Origin: Paenibacillus sp. OVF10
Lineage (GTDB): Bacteria > Bacillota > Bacilli > Paenibacillales > Paenibacillaceae
Assembly: GCA_022836915.1 (NCBI GenBank)
Contig: CP094668.1
Location: forward strand, 5,332,001 to 5,396,000
Direction: 5' to 3'
Length of the DNA stretch: 64,000 nucleotides
The translations under genes were made by a program, and so were the position numbers. Shown in pieces: positions 1 through 8,581 of the stretch. The first letter of the stretch is position 1; every line of letters begins with the position of its first letter. The notes under the pieces are model-generated. The model was not told where the DNA came from. It saw only the letters and a list, made by a program, of their open reading frames with translations, and searched no databases.

Positions 1-966
1 CTATGGGGGCAAGCTGTCATTGAAGGCGTAATGTTCGGTGGGAAACATGTCAACGTTACAGCTGTTCGTAGAAAAGACGGCGAAATTACGTATCTGGAAG
101 TTCCCAAGCAAGACAAGTCCTGGGTCACGAAATTGCGGCGGATTCCTTTATTACGCGGAATTGTCAGCATTATAGATTCAAGTGTCAAAGGTAGCAGACA
201 TCTCAATTATTCTGCTGACGCCTATGCTGATGATGAACTGGAACCGGAAGAGAAAGCCAAGCAAAAAGAGAAAGAAGGTTCGGGCTGGAGCCTAAGCATG
301 ATCATTGGTGTGACTGCCGTAGCCATCCTTTCATTCCTTTTTGGTAAAGTTGTGCTCACATTGCTTCCTGTTGTTATCGAGAATTTTCTATTCAAAAATG
401 CATTCGACAATCAGTTTTTGCATAATTTACTGGAAGGCGGCATTAAGCTGATCCTGTTACTCGCCTATCTGTGGTTAATCTCACAGACGCCGATGATTAA
501 ACGTCTCTTCCAGTATCATGGAGCGGAACACAAAGTAATCAGCGCACATGAAGCTGGTGAAGAACTGACACCGGAGAACGTGCAAAAGTACAGCCGACTG
601 CACTACCGCTGCGGAAGCAGTTTCATTATGTTGACTGTCATTATTGGAGTGTTTCTATACTCTCTCTTCACGTACGATAACCTCTGGGAACGGATGGGTC
701 AGCGTCTGTTGTTATTGCCAGTTGTGCTAGGCATTTCTTTTGAACTGTTAAAGCTCACGAATTCAGTACGTGATATTCCTGTACTGCGTTATCTCGGATA
801 CCCGGGATTGTGGCTGCAATTGCTGACAACAAAAGAACCGACCAACGAACAGGTAGAAGTATCCATTGCTTCGTTTAACCGTATGCGTGAGTTGGATGCC
901 AAGCTTGCCAATGTCTCTGCTACGTCAGAAGTACCTGTTGCAACACTCGATCCTGTGAAAGGGTGA
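1..966 (+). CDS. yqhQ: DUF1385 membrane protein YqhQ, 5' end outside the window
   Basis: The frame is open from base 1, where it reads LWGQAVIEGVMFGG, the conserved N-terminal motif of the DUF1385 family. Only a few residues are therefore missing and the ATG at 31 is not the true start. The conserved core HGAEHKVISAHEAG (about residues 175-190) and the SRLHYRCGSSF motif that follows are both present. Four hydrophobic stretches are visible, near residues 100-130, 145-165, 205-225 and 240-255, so this is a multi-pass membrane protein. Its biochemical role is unknown. The next two genes are homologues of YqhP and YqhO, matching the order in Bacillus, which supports the name. It is very probably co-transcribed with the next gene. 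Confidence 0.9.
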   Translation, partial: LWGQAVIEGVMFGGKHVNVTAVRRKDGEITYLEVPKQDKSWVTKLRRIPLLRGIVSIIDSSVKGSRHLNYSADAYADDELEPEEKAKQKEKEGSGWSLSMIIGVTAVAILSFLFGKVVLTLLPVVIENFLFKNAFDNQFLHNLLEGGIKLILLLAYLWLISQTPMIKRLFQYHGAEHKVISAHEAGEELTPENVQKYSRLHYRCGSSFIMLTVIIGVFLYSLFTYDNLWERMGQRLLLLPVVLGISFELLKLTNSVRDIPVLRYLGYPGLWLQLLTTKEPTNEQVEVSIASFNRMRELDAKLANVSATSEVPVATLDPVKG

Positions 967-971
967 ATGAT

Positions 972-1304
972 ATGAACAAGCAGGCAATCTTATTTTGGAC
1001 GTTCATCGCACTAGCTGCTGTTGGAGTCTTGACTTGGCTGGGGAACGCTAGTCCATCCAGGATCATTATTCCTCTGGTCGTGTTCGGAGCTGTATTCCTG
1101 CTGTACAAATATCCGCCTCGTCGCTGGGCAAGCAAAACCAAATCACCAAAGATCAAGCCATCGGCACGAACCATGGCAAAAGTCAATGCACAGTCCAGTG
1201 CCAGAAAGAGCAGCGGCTCTTCTAAGAAACGCAAGGATTATCCTTTCCAAGTGATTCAGGGACAAAAAGGTAAAAGCGATGAAGATATACCGAAATTTCA
1301 TTAA
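972..1304 (+). CDS. small membrane-anchored protein in the YqhP position
   Basis: A 110-residue protein with two N-terminal hydrophobic segments (residues 5-22 and 30-46) followed by a strongly basic, Ser/Lys-rich tail that should face the cytoplasm. I start it at the ATG at 972, because AAAGGGTG lies seven bases upstream. A GTG at 963 in the same frame would overlap the stop of yqhQ and has no comparable ribosome site. The family has no known function. The assignment to the YqhP slot rests on position between yqhQ and a yqhO-like gene, not on recognised residues. A hairpin terminator follows directly. Confidence 0.75.
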   Translation: MNKQAILFWTFIALAAVGVLTWLGNASPSRIIIPLVVFGAVFLLYKYPPRRWASKTKSPKIKPSARTMAKVNAQSSARKSSGSSKKRKDYPFQVIQGQKGKSDEDIPKFH

Positions 1305-1317
1305 AAGTTACTGATAT

Positions 1318-1359
1318 ACAAAAAAGCAGTTCTCCCAATATACGGAGAATTGCTTTTTC
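1318..1359. terminator. bidirectional hairpin terminator
   Basis: AAAAAGCAGTTCTCC pairs with GGAGAATTGCTTTTT around a short loop. It has A and T tracts on the two sides, so it can end both the yqhQ-yqhP transcript and the converging patatin gene. Confidence 0.85.
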
Positions 1360-1363
1360 ACGT

Positions 1364-2363
1364 TTACACAGGTATCAGAGGCGGAGCTTCTGCTTGTTTC
1401 TTACGTAATTCTTTTCTTTGTTTGTCCAGCTGCTCATCATACACTTTCATATTCCACCCGTTGAAAAATTCGCTCCCTGCGGTAGCACCTGATCGATATA
1501 AGGCCGTGCTGTCCTGTAACGATAAATGAAATTGCGTTGGTTTAATCCCAAGCGTTGGTATCTTCACTGTCCGAAACCGGTTAATCTGTTCGATGTAGCG
1601 TTCATCATGTGCTGTGAGCATCGTCTCCACAAGGGCCTGAAGCATGCTTAGCGGTCCTTTAATCCGAGCAGGTTCCACTTCCGTCTTGCCCACCATTTTG
1701 AATCCGACAACCGGAATAACGTCTCTTCCTCGTTCCGTACGATCCCCATCGAAGAGCCACAGCGGAAAATTGCTAAGCAATCCACCATCCACTACATAGA
1801 CGAACTGATCTTGAAAATGAAGTCCTTTGGAGAATACTGGTGATTTGCGTATGACTACCGGATCGAAAAAATACGGAATACTGCAACTCATGCGTACGGC
1901 TTTTGCCACATCCAGCTTGGCAGGATCAATGCCGAACCGCCGAATATCGTCCGGCAGCACCAGAATGGTTCCATTGGATATATCGGATGCCGTAATAAGC
2001 AACTTACCTTGCGGCAAGTCAGCGAATGTGCGAATCCCTTTCTGCTCCAACATCTTGCGAATCCATGATTCCAATGCCTCCCCGAATACAAGCCTTTCTT
2101 CAAGAACAGCCTTGCCGCGGGTCCGATCCATCGGGTATTAAATATGGGGGAGCGACGCAGCAATGAAACAAAGGGGTATTCTCAATAATGACTTTCATCT
2201 CCTCGGCCCTGTAACCGGCCGCTAGCAGAGCAGCTACAATGGAACCGGATGATGTGCCTGCCACTCGATTAAACTGAATGCCGCAGTCTTGAGCACCCTG
2301 CACAGCACCTGCAAGCGAGATCCCTTTGACGCCTCCACCTTCAAACACCGCGTTAATTAACAT
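1364..2363 (-). CDS. yqhO: patatin-like phospholipase (YqhO type), frame broken twice
   Basis: The N-terminal part carries the patatin oxyanion motif FEGGGVKG and the nucleophile motif GTSSGS. The C-terminal part carries VVDGGLLSNFP, which supplies the catalytic Asp of the Ser-Asp dyad. The family hydrolyses acyl lipids. Three frames must be joined. One base is missing in the T-run at 2166-2168 (plus-strand AAA) and one in the G-run at 2080-2083 (plus-strand CCCC). Adding both gives one continuous 333-residue protein running through RRSPIFNTRWIGPA and KKGLYSGEALESW. Both sites are homopolymers, so assembly error is more likely than true inactivation. No good Shine-Dalgarno precedes the ATG at 2363, which sits just after the upstream gene's terminator. 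Confidence 0.82.
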
Positions 2364-2365
2364 AA

Positions 2366-2434
2366 CAAAAAACCCCCGTTCTCCAGGCAGCCACGTTTCT
2401 ACTGCCACTCTATGAGAACAAGGGTTTGTCTTAT
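2366..2434 (-). terminator. terminator of the GH10-like gene
   Basis: On the minus strand AAACCCTTGTTCTC pairs with GAGAACGGGGGTTT across a loop of about 35 bases, followed by a T-run. It lies 20 bases after the stop at 2455 and immediately before the yqhO start. Confidence 0.7.
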
Positions 2435-2454
2435 AACCGTATTGTTAAATTGTT

Positions 2455-4065
2455 TTAGAGACCATAATAAGCTTTTAATTTGGCAATTAGGCCGAGAGGG
2501 TTCTTCGTCAGGTATTGTGAACTGAAGAATATATCCCCTTTAACCGAAGAATACTTCTTGTTGTAGTTCAGCTGATCGATGATCTCCTGTGATGTCTGCC
2601 AGCCAATCTCTGGCGTACCTAATTTATAAGGTGAGTGGCCGATATACAATTTTACATTTGTGTTAGCCACTTCATTCGCCCACCAGTCCACGACTTTGTC
2701 GTATCGGGCTACGCTCAGTGTCATACTCCAATACACCTGCGGAGCGACATAGTCGATCCACTCCTGGTTAATCCATGTCCGCACATCTGCATTCATGCTG
2801 TCATACGCGGTTACTCCTGCTTTGGTATCAGAACCTGTCAGATCAACAGATTTGTTACGCCATACACCAAATGGACTAATTCCATATTCAACGTTAGCTT
2901 TTACTCTGTGAATGCTCTGCCCGAGCTGCTTAATGAACTGATTGATATTGTCCCGACGCCATTCCGCACGGTCTTTGGTATTCAATGTGTTGTAAGTTTT
3001 GAAGGCTGCATCATCATTAAAAGTCACATTGGATGGATAGAAATAATCATCCAGATGTACACCATCAATATCATACTGATTGACCACTTCCATAATCGTA
3101 TCGATAATATGCTGTCTGGCTTCCGGGATACCCGGGTTAATGTACATTTTGCCGGATGCATTCACAATCCAGTCTGGATGAAGCTTGGAGATGTGGTTTG
3201 CTGCCAAGTTTGATGTACTCGCTGAGTTCGTTGCTCTAAACGGATTGAACCAGGCGTGAAACTCAAGACCTCGTTTGTGTGCCTCCTCAACCATAAACGC
3301 GAGGGGATCATAACCGGGATCTTTACCTTGTGTTCCTGTTAATACACTGTTCCAAGGCACCAGACCTGAAGGATAGATGGCATCCCCATTGGCTCTCACT
3401 TGGACAAATACTGCGTTGATGCCCATACCTTGCAAAGTATCAAGCTGTTTTGTATACTCCTGCTTTTGCTTCTCTACATTTCCTTTGGCACCGGATGTAG
3501 GCCAGTCTCCATTCACAGTGGAGATCCATGCTCCCCGCATATCTTCAGAAGCTGGTACATTGCCCGTGCCTCCAGGCTCCGCTGGGGTTGCCGGGGTTGG
3601 TTCAGGAGTTGGGACTGATTCGTCTCCTGTGTACAGATCAATGGTCTGGGCTGACTGATTCCAGTTCACTCGAATGCCCAGGTTCTCACTGACGAAACGA
3701 ATGGGTACCATGACCCGACCTTGTTTCAATTCGACCGATGCATCCAGACCAACTACAGCGTTATCCACAGTTGCCTGCTGGCGTCCGCTCGTCATAGAGA
3801 TGACCGAATCGGATTTCTGAATGGTCACGGTACGAGTAGCTTGAGACCATAAAACAGACGCACCCAGTCCTTCGCTAATGACACGCAGAGGTACCATCGT
3901 TACATTTACTTTGGGCAAGATGTAGGGTGATACATCCGATTCCAAACGGTTGCCGTCTAGAAAAATAGCGATTTCCTTCTGACCAGCCGCTTGTGCCGTC
4001 ATGCCTGCTGTCTGTAATCCAAGTACAAAAATGAGCAGCAGCATCAATCCTTTACGAACATTCAT
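2455..4065 (-). CDS. secreted GH10-like (GHL10/DUF187) hydrolase with copper-amine-oxidase N-domain
   Basis: The 536-residue protein has a signal peptide ending near AQAAG (residues 1-27). Next comes a copper amine oxidase N-domain (about 30-150) built from two VPLRVISEGLG / VPIRFVSENLG repeats, then a Pro/Thr linker (about 155-175). The catalytic region begins with MRGAWISTVNGDWP and is a YngK-like TIM barrel. Motifs seen are FVQVRANGDA, FHAWFNPFRA, DGVHLDDYFYP and SPFGVWRNKS. Such proteins act outside the cell on glycans, but the substrate is not known; GHL10 members are often suspected to act on cell-wall or biofilm polysaccharide. GGAGG lies nine bases before the ATG. The gene is single, with its own terminator. 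Confidence 0.87.
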   Translation of the reverse strand: MNVRKGLMLLLIFVLGLQTAGMTAQAAGQKEIAIFLDGNRLESDVSPYILPKVNVTMVPLRVISEGLGASVLWSQATRTVTIQKSDSVISMTSGRQQATVDNAVVGLDASVELKQGRVMVPIRFVSENLGIRVNWNQSAQTIDLYTGDESVPTPEPTPATPAEPGGTGNVPASEDMRGAWISTVNGDWPTSGAKGNVEKQKQEYTKQLDTLQGMGINAVFVQVRANGDAIYPSGLVPWNSVLTGTQGKDPGYDPLAFMVEEAHKRGLEFHAWFNPFRATNSASTSNLAANHISKLHPDWIVNASGKMYINPGIPEARQHIIDTIMEVVNQYDIDGVHLDDYFYPSNVTFNDDAAFKTYNTLNTKDRAEWRRDNINQFIKQLGQSIHRVKANVEYGISPFGVWRNKSVDLTGSDTKAGVTAYDSMNADVRTWINQEWIDYVAPQVYWSMTLSVARYDKVVDWWANEVANTNVKLYIGHSPYKLGTPEIGWQTSQEIIDQLNYNKKYSSVKGDIFFSSQYLTKNPLGLIAKLKAYYGL

Positions 4066-4177
4066 TAGTGCAGTCCTCCAAAATCATTATAAATTTGCGG
4101 TAAATTCTACTAGTTTAATAGACGCTCCTACCCTTCGTTTAGTTGCGAAAATCTCCAAATTATGGTGTGATTGCACA

Positions 4178-4221
4178 CAAAAAATGCTTCCTGCCATTGA
4201 AACGGCAAGAAGCATCCTTTG
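4178..4221 (-). terminator. terminator of mntR
   Basis: On the minus strand GGATGCTTCTTGCC and GGCAGGAAGCATT form a strong stem followed by TTTTTTG. It stands 50 bases after the mntR stop and also insulates the GH10-like gene. Confidence 0.8.
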
Positions 4222-4273
4222 ATCACAGGATACAATTCATTGTATATCATCATGTTTATTCCACTGCTGAATC

Positions 4274-4702
4274 TTAAGACTCCGTATTACTCATGACGTC
4301 CTGAAGATTTTTGAGGTCACGCAACCGGCTCTCATCCTGACGGAAGTATTCAACCAAGGACTCAATGCATGTAATGGAGTCCCAGCTCAGGTGATGTTCA
4401 ATGCCTTCAACATCATTGTAGATATTTTGTTCCTGAACACCAATCGTTGTCAAAAATTGTTCAAGCAGATGATGGCGCTCCATCAAACGTTTGCCCATCT
4501 TTTTGCCTTTTGGCGTAAGCACCAGTCCGCGGTACTTCTCATAGATCAGGTACTCGTCTTTGTCCAGCTTTTGGATCATCTTCGTCACCGATGAAGGATG
4601 TACTTCCAGTCCTTCAGCTATATCAGACACACGAGCATAGCCCTTTTCATCAATTAATTTGTATATACGCTCCAAATAATCTTCCATACTGGGCGTTGGC
4701 AT
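4274..4702 (-). CDS. mntR: manganese transport regulator MntR
   Basis: A 142-residue DtxR-family repressor, almost colinear with Bacillus MntR (starts PSMEDYLERIYKLI). The winged-helix domain (1-72) contains VHPSSVTKMIQKLDKDEYL as recognition region. All metal ligands known from Bacillus MntR are present at the same positions: Asp8, Glu11, His77, Glu99, Glu102 and His103. With Mn2+ bound it represses Mn uptake genes and activates efflux. No Mn transporter lies in this window, so its targets are elsewhere. It is divergent from splB with 191 bases between them. Confidence 0.95.
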   Translation of the reverse strand: MPTPSMEDYLERIYKLIDEKGYARVSDIAEGLEVHPSSVTKMIQKLDKDEYLIYEKYRGLVLTPKGKKMGKRLMERHHLLEQFLTTIGVQEQNIYNDVEGIEHHLSWDSITCIESLVEYFRQDESRLRDLKNLQDVMSNTES

Positions 4703-4760
4703 CTGCTTCCCTCTTTTCTCTCTGACCGGCCCCTATTCGTGCCTGGTCCCTATCTTATAA

Positions 4761-4775
4761 TGATACATGTTATCA
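4761..4775. promoter_or_regulatory. palindromic site between mntR and splB
   Basis: TGATACATGTTATCA has matching TGATA/TATCA arms and lies in the divergent intergenic region. It could be an operator for either gene. It does not resemble the known MntR box closely enough to name it. Confidence 0.3.
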
Positions 4776-4893
4776 ATACGCATTGGCAAGTCCTGCACAG
4801 TTCGGAGCGCGCTGTTACACAAGTAATTGGCAGCGTGACTTCTCACCAAACGAGGCAAACTAAGCAAAGTTCCGCATCGAAAGGAGTGATTTC

Positions 4894-5964
4894 GTGAGTA
4901 CAAGTGTAGCCTCACCGCCAGTTCGAAAAGCAAAAGGTACTAAACCCTTTATTCCCGATTTGGTGTATTTTGAACCCGGTGCATTAGAATATGATAAAGG
5001 CAAACGGATTATGGAATGGGTGACATCCAAAAACATCCCTTACCAGATGACCACATCCCATAACCGAATTACAAATCTGCCGGGTGAAACCGAACAAGAA
5101 AAGTACCGGATGGCAAAGCGTACTCTGGTCGTTGGTGTGCGCAAAACACTCAAGTTTGACCAGTCGAAACCTTCAGCGGAATATGCCATTCCCATCTCTA
5201 CAGGCTGTATGGGGCACTGCCATTATTGTTATCTTCAAACTACACTTGGTGCGAAACCTTATGTTCGTGTCTATGTTAATACCGAGGAGATCATTCAGGC
5301 TGCAAAAGGATACATCGAAGAACGGGCGCCTGAAATCACGCGATTTGAAGCCGCCTGTACTTCTGATCCCGTAGGACTTGAGCATATCACGGAAAATTTA
5401 AGTGACCTGATTCGTTTTATGGCGGATGAAGAATACGGGCGCTTGCGCTTTGTAACCAAATATCATCACGTTGATCCGTTGCTGAACATCAAGCATAACG
5501 GCCACACCCGTATCCGGTTTAGTGTCAATTCGGATTATGTCATCAAAAACTTTGAACCGGCTACCTCCAGATTTGAGGAACGCATTGAAGCTGCTGGCAA
5601 AATTGCACACGCTGGTTATCCACTGGGATTCATCATCGCTCCGATTATGTGGTATGAAGGCTGGGAAGAAGGATACTCAGAGCTTTTGCAGAAGCTGGCA
5701 GATACACTTCCAGAGGAAGCAACTAAGGACCTTACCTTTGAAATGATCCAGCACCGTTTTACCAAAACGGCCAAAGCAACCATTGAGAAGCGTTATCCCA
5801 AAACCAAGCTGGAGATGGATATCGAGAAACGTAAGATGAAATGGGGCCGCTGGGGTCAGTACAAGTATGTGTATAAGGATGACCAGCAAGATGCGCTGCG
5901 CGAATTCATTACGGAACGGATCTTTGAACATTTTCCACTAGCCAATATTGATTACTTCACCTAA
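4894..5964 (+). CDS. splB: spore photoproduct lyase
   Basis: A 356-residue radical-SAM enzyme that reverses the spore photoproduct (5-thyminyl-5,6-dihydrothymine) during germination. The cluster motif GCMGHCHYC (about residues 103-111) is the CX3CX2C type of SplB, followed by the conserved YLQTTLGAKPYVRVYVN. The C-terminal half keeps the family pattern, for example WGRWGQYKYVY near the end. I start at GTG 4894 because AAAGGAGTGATTTC precedes it and the N-terminus then matches the family. The enzyme marks the host as an endospore former. Expression would be expected in the forespore under sigma G, but I could not identify that promoter with confidence. Confidence 0.95.
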   Translation: MSTSVASPPVRKAKGTKPFIPDLVYFEPGALEYDKGKRIMEWVTSKNIPYQMTTSHNRITNLPGETEQEKYRMAKRTLVVGVRKTLKFDQSKPSAEYAIPISTGCMGHCHYCYLQTTLGAKPYVRVYVNTEEIIQAAKGYIEERAPEITRFEAACTSDPVGLEHITENLSDLIRFMADEEYGRLRFVTKYHHVDPLLNIKHNGHTRIRFSVNSDYVIKNFEPATSRFEERIEAAGKIAHAGYPLGFIIAPIMWYEGWEEGYSELLQKLADTLPEEATKDLTFEMIQHRFTKTAKATIEKRYPKTKLEMDIEKRKMKWGRWGQYKYVYKDDQQDALREFITERIFEHFPLANIDYFT

Positions 5965-6022
5965 ACAAAAAACGGGACTGCCCATAACGATATGCTGGTA
6001 TAAGCATTCCTAACGATTAAAA

Positions 6023-6068
6023 AGCAGGTTACATGACCCAGAGTGTCTCTGGTAACATGTAGCCTGCT
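6023..6068. terminator. long hairpin between splB and ccdA
   Basis: AGCAGGTTACATGACCCAGAG pairs, with few mismatches, with CTCTGGTAACATGTAGCCTGCT. It sits between two converging genes and probably ends both. No long T-run follows. Confidence 0.65.
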
Positions 6069-6106
6069 ATGCCATACATAATAATACTTAAATTCAGTTC
6101 ATCCGT

Positions 6107-6820
6107 TTAAATAATCATCCAGTCTGGTGTAATCTGCTGCAACCAGATGGTAATCTTCGTCATCTGATCTGTAAAAAGCAATACTCCAAGGAACAACATT
6201 AATGCTCCGCCGACTTTCATCATGACATTGGAATACCGTAAGATCCAGCGTGTCGAACCAATGAAAAAGGCCAAAATGAAGAACGGGATTGCAAACCCTG
6301 CCGTATAACCTGTTATCAGCGCCAGCCAGGTTGTGGGTTCACTTGCAGCCATCGCAATGATCGCTGTTAGAATAGGGCCAATACACGGCGACCAGCCTGC
6401 TGAGAAACCGATGCCAAATATAAAAGAGCCCAGATAGCCTGCTGGTTTCCATTTCATATCCAACTTGCGTTCCTTCATCAGAAACTGTGGCTTGAACACC
6501 CCAAGCAAAAATAACCCCATAAGCATAATCAAAATAGCAGATAATTGCCGAATCAGTTCTCGGTTGTCATTGAAAAATTGGCCAAACAGTCCAGCACCAA
6601 GGCCAAGCGAATAAAATACAGCCGAGAAGCCTAAAATAAACGCCAGCGTATGCGTCATGGTCTTAAAGCGGACTTCGCGCTGATTGCGGTCATCCTTCAA
6701 TTGTTGCACCGTCATACCTGTAATGTAGGAGAGGTATGATGGATACAGCGGAAGACAACATGGTGATATAAATGAGACCAAGCCTGCTACAAAAGCCATC
6801 CATACATTAACATCAGGCAT
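6107..6820 (-). CDS. ccdA: CcdA-type cytochrome c biogenesis / thiol-disulfide membrane protein
   Basis: About 237 residues with six predicted membrane helices. The first carries SPCCLPLYPSYLSY and the fourth carries GFSAGWSPCIGP; these two Pro-Cys motifs hold the redox-active cysteines of CcdA/DsbD. The family passes reducing power from cytoplasmic thioredoxin to extracytoplasmic partners. I use the ATG at 6820 (AAGGGAG upstream) rather than the GTG at 6850, which has no ribosome site. It begins 42 bases after znuB and reads the same way, so it is probably the last gene of the zinc-uptake operon. No CcdC, ResA or other cytochrome c maturation gene is nearby, so a role in keeping extracytoplasmic thiols reduced is possible. 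That link to zinc is inference. Confidence 0.85.
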   Translation of the reverse strand: MPDVNVWMAFVAGLVSFISPCCLPLYPSYLSYITGMTVQQLKDDRNQREVRFKTMTHTLAFILGFSAVFYSLGLGAGLFGQFFNDNRELIRQLSAILIMLMGLFLLGVFKPQFLMKERKLDMKWKPAGYLGSFIFGIGFSAGWSPCIGPILTAIIAMAASEPTTWLALITGYTAGFAIPFFILAFFIGSTRWILRYSNVMMKVGGALMLFLGVLLFTDQMTKITIWLQQITPDWMII

Positions 6821-6862
6821 GAAGCGGATGTCTCCCTTCCCCGGGCTCACGTGCTTGCTCGT

Positions 6863-7659
6863 TCAGTCGTCAGGCTCGGAACCCTTTTTTCCAATCATCG
6901 TCAGAATCAGCATCATGATCAGCAATAATACAATCGTTGCTCCAGGTGCGAGGTTCCAGATGCCTGCTACAACCAGTCCAAGGACTACTGCAATTTCGCC
7001 GATAATCACGGACAAGATAATGGCGGATTTGAAACTCCGGGCCATCAACAGGCTGACCGCTACCGGAATGGTCAATAGCGCTGACACCAGAAGCGCACCA
7101 ACAATCTTGATCGCCGTGCTAATGACAAGTGCTGTCATCACAGTGATTAACATGTTCAGAATTCTTACAGGCAACCCTGTAACCGCTGCCGCATCTTCCT
7201 CAAAGCTGAGCAGGAAAAATTCCTTATGTAACAATGCCACTACAATCACCACGATCAGCGTAACCACACCTACAAGCTTCAGATCCGTAGCGTCTAATGT
7301 ATATATACTGCCGAACAAATAACTCATGACATCTGCATTATATCCTTTGCCCAGCGTGAAGAACAAGGAAGCAAGAGCCACACCACCGGACATGATAATG
7401 GCAATCGATAACTCGGCGTAACTCTTGTACGCTTTGCGCAATTTCTCTATCGCAAACGAAGCAAGTACGGCAAATATCAAGCCAACCGCAATGGGATACA
7501 CTTCAATCAGGAATCCAAGTGCAACACCGGCAATGGTCACATGAGACAAGGTGTCTCCAATCATGGATAACCGCCGTAAGACCAGGAACAGTCCGATTAA
7601 CGGAGCGGTAATGCCAATTAACAACCCACCCGCCAGGGCACGCTGAAAAAATCACTCAT
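6863..7659 (-). CDS. znuB: zinc ABC transporter permease ZnuB, one-base gap near the N-terminus
   Basis: ABC-3 family permease of the ZnuABC/AdcABC importer, with about eight membrane helices and the conserved stretches IGDTLSHVTIAGVALGF and KIVGALLVSALLTIP. The continuous frame begins only inside LLIGITAPLIG. The proper N-terminus (MSDFFQRALAGG) lies upstream in another frame. One T is missing in the T-run at 7646-7651 (plus-strand AAAAAA); adding it gives a 265-residue protein starting at ATG 7659. A TTG at 7671 is an alternative start. It follows znuC by about 60 bases and precedes ccdA. Confidence 0.9.
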
Positions 7660-7723
7660 TAATATTTCCAAAACAAACACGACTCCTTCGGCCTTACTCT
7701 AATCTAATGGGCCATAAATACAG

Positions 7724-8482
7724 CTAGCGTACCTGTGCAGTGGTATGTTGCAGATTGGTCTCAGCACAATCCTGTACCTCATGCGAATGACGGACATGAA
7801 AATTAATTTTGCCATTCGTTACCGCAGCTTCAGAACCCAAATAACTCTCCATCCGATCCATATCATGAGACACCATTAGAAAAGTCATGCGGTGATGTTC
7901 ATGCATATGGGTAATCAGTTCAAAGAAACTGGCCTGTGATTCAGCATCAATACCTACTGTGGGTTCATCCAGAATCAACAGATCCGGGTGATTGATAAGC
8001 GCTCGTGCCAAAAATACACGCTGCTGCTGTCCACCGGACAATTGACCAATTCGTTTGTTCGCCAGATCCTCGATCCGCATGACCTGCATCGCATCCGTGC
8101 ACTGTTGCTGACATTTGCGAGACATACGACGGAACATGTTTTTGTTATTATACAAGCCTGACATAACCACTTCACGAACGGTCGCGGGGAACAACGGGTT
8201 AAATGCATTCTTTTGAGGCACATACCCGATTCGGTCCCAGTCCTTGAACCTGCGGATCGACTGTCCGAATAGTTTGATATCTCCCTGCGCAGGAGGAAGA
8301 AGTCCTACCAGCATGCGCAGCAATGTCGTTTTACCCGCCCCATTTGAACCGATAATCCCGACAAAGTCCCGTTCCTGGGCCATAAAATCGAGATTCTCAA
8401 TCACTCGCTGGTCCCCGTAGGAAAATGATAGTTTCTCGATCTCTATAATTGGATCATGACATAGTGGCATGATTTGCTGCAT
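7724..8482 (-). CDS. znuC: zinc ABC transporter ATP-binding protein ZnuC
   Basis: ABC ATPase of the zinc importer, about 252 residues. It shows Walker A GSNGAGKT, Q-loop YVPQKNAF, signature LSGGQQQR, Walker B LLILDEPT and the switch His in MVSHDMDR. The frame opens at 8518, but I prefer the ATG at 8482, preceded by AAGGGCGG at suitable spacing; the extra twelve residues of the longer form do not look like family sequence. It lies between znuA and znuB. A hairpin separates it from znuA and may lower its expression relative to the binding protein. Confidence 0.92.
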   Translation of the reverse strand: MQQIMPLCHDPIIEIEKLSFSYGDQRVIENLDFMAQERDFVGIIGSNGAGKTTLLRMLVGLLPPAQGDIKLFGQSIRRFKDWDRIGYVPQKNAFNPLFPATVREVVMSGLYNNKNMFRRMSRKCQQQCTDAMQVMRIEDLANKRIGQLSGGQQQRVFLARALINHPDLLILDEPTVGIDAESQASFFELITHMHEHHRMTFLMVSHDMDRMESYLGSEAAVTNGKINFHVRHSHEVQDCAETNLQHTTAQVR

Positions 8483-8526
8483 GGCAAAGCCGCCCTTCAT
8501 TATATATAAGAATCCCATAGCGTCCT

Positions 8527-8558
8527 AAGAGCCTTCACCGTGAACGGTAAAGACTCTT
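8527..8558 (-). terminator. hairpin between znuA and znuC
   Basis: AAGAGCCTTCACCG and CGGTAAAGACTCTT form a stem with a TGAA loop, with no strong T-run. This suits a partial terminator or RNA-stability element giving more ZnuA than ZnuC/ZnuB. Confidence 0.5.
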
Positions 8559-8581
8559 CGATCTGAATTCTTCATTCTATC

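Noticed and set aside
2635..3213. 192-codon plus-strand frame
   Set aside because: It lies antisense inside the GH10-like gene, whose motifs and ribosome site are clear.
4165..4178. TGTGATTGCACACA as an Fnr box
   Set aside because: The right half does not give TCACA at the required spacing, and it lies in the terminator region of mntR.
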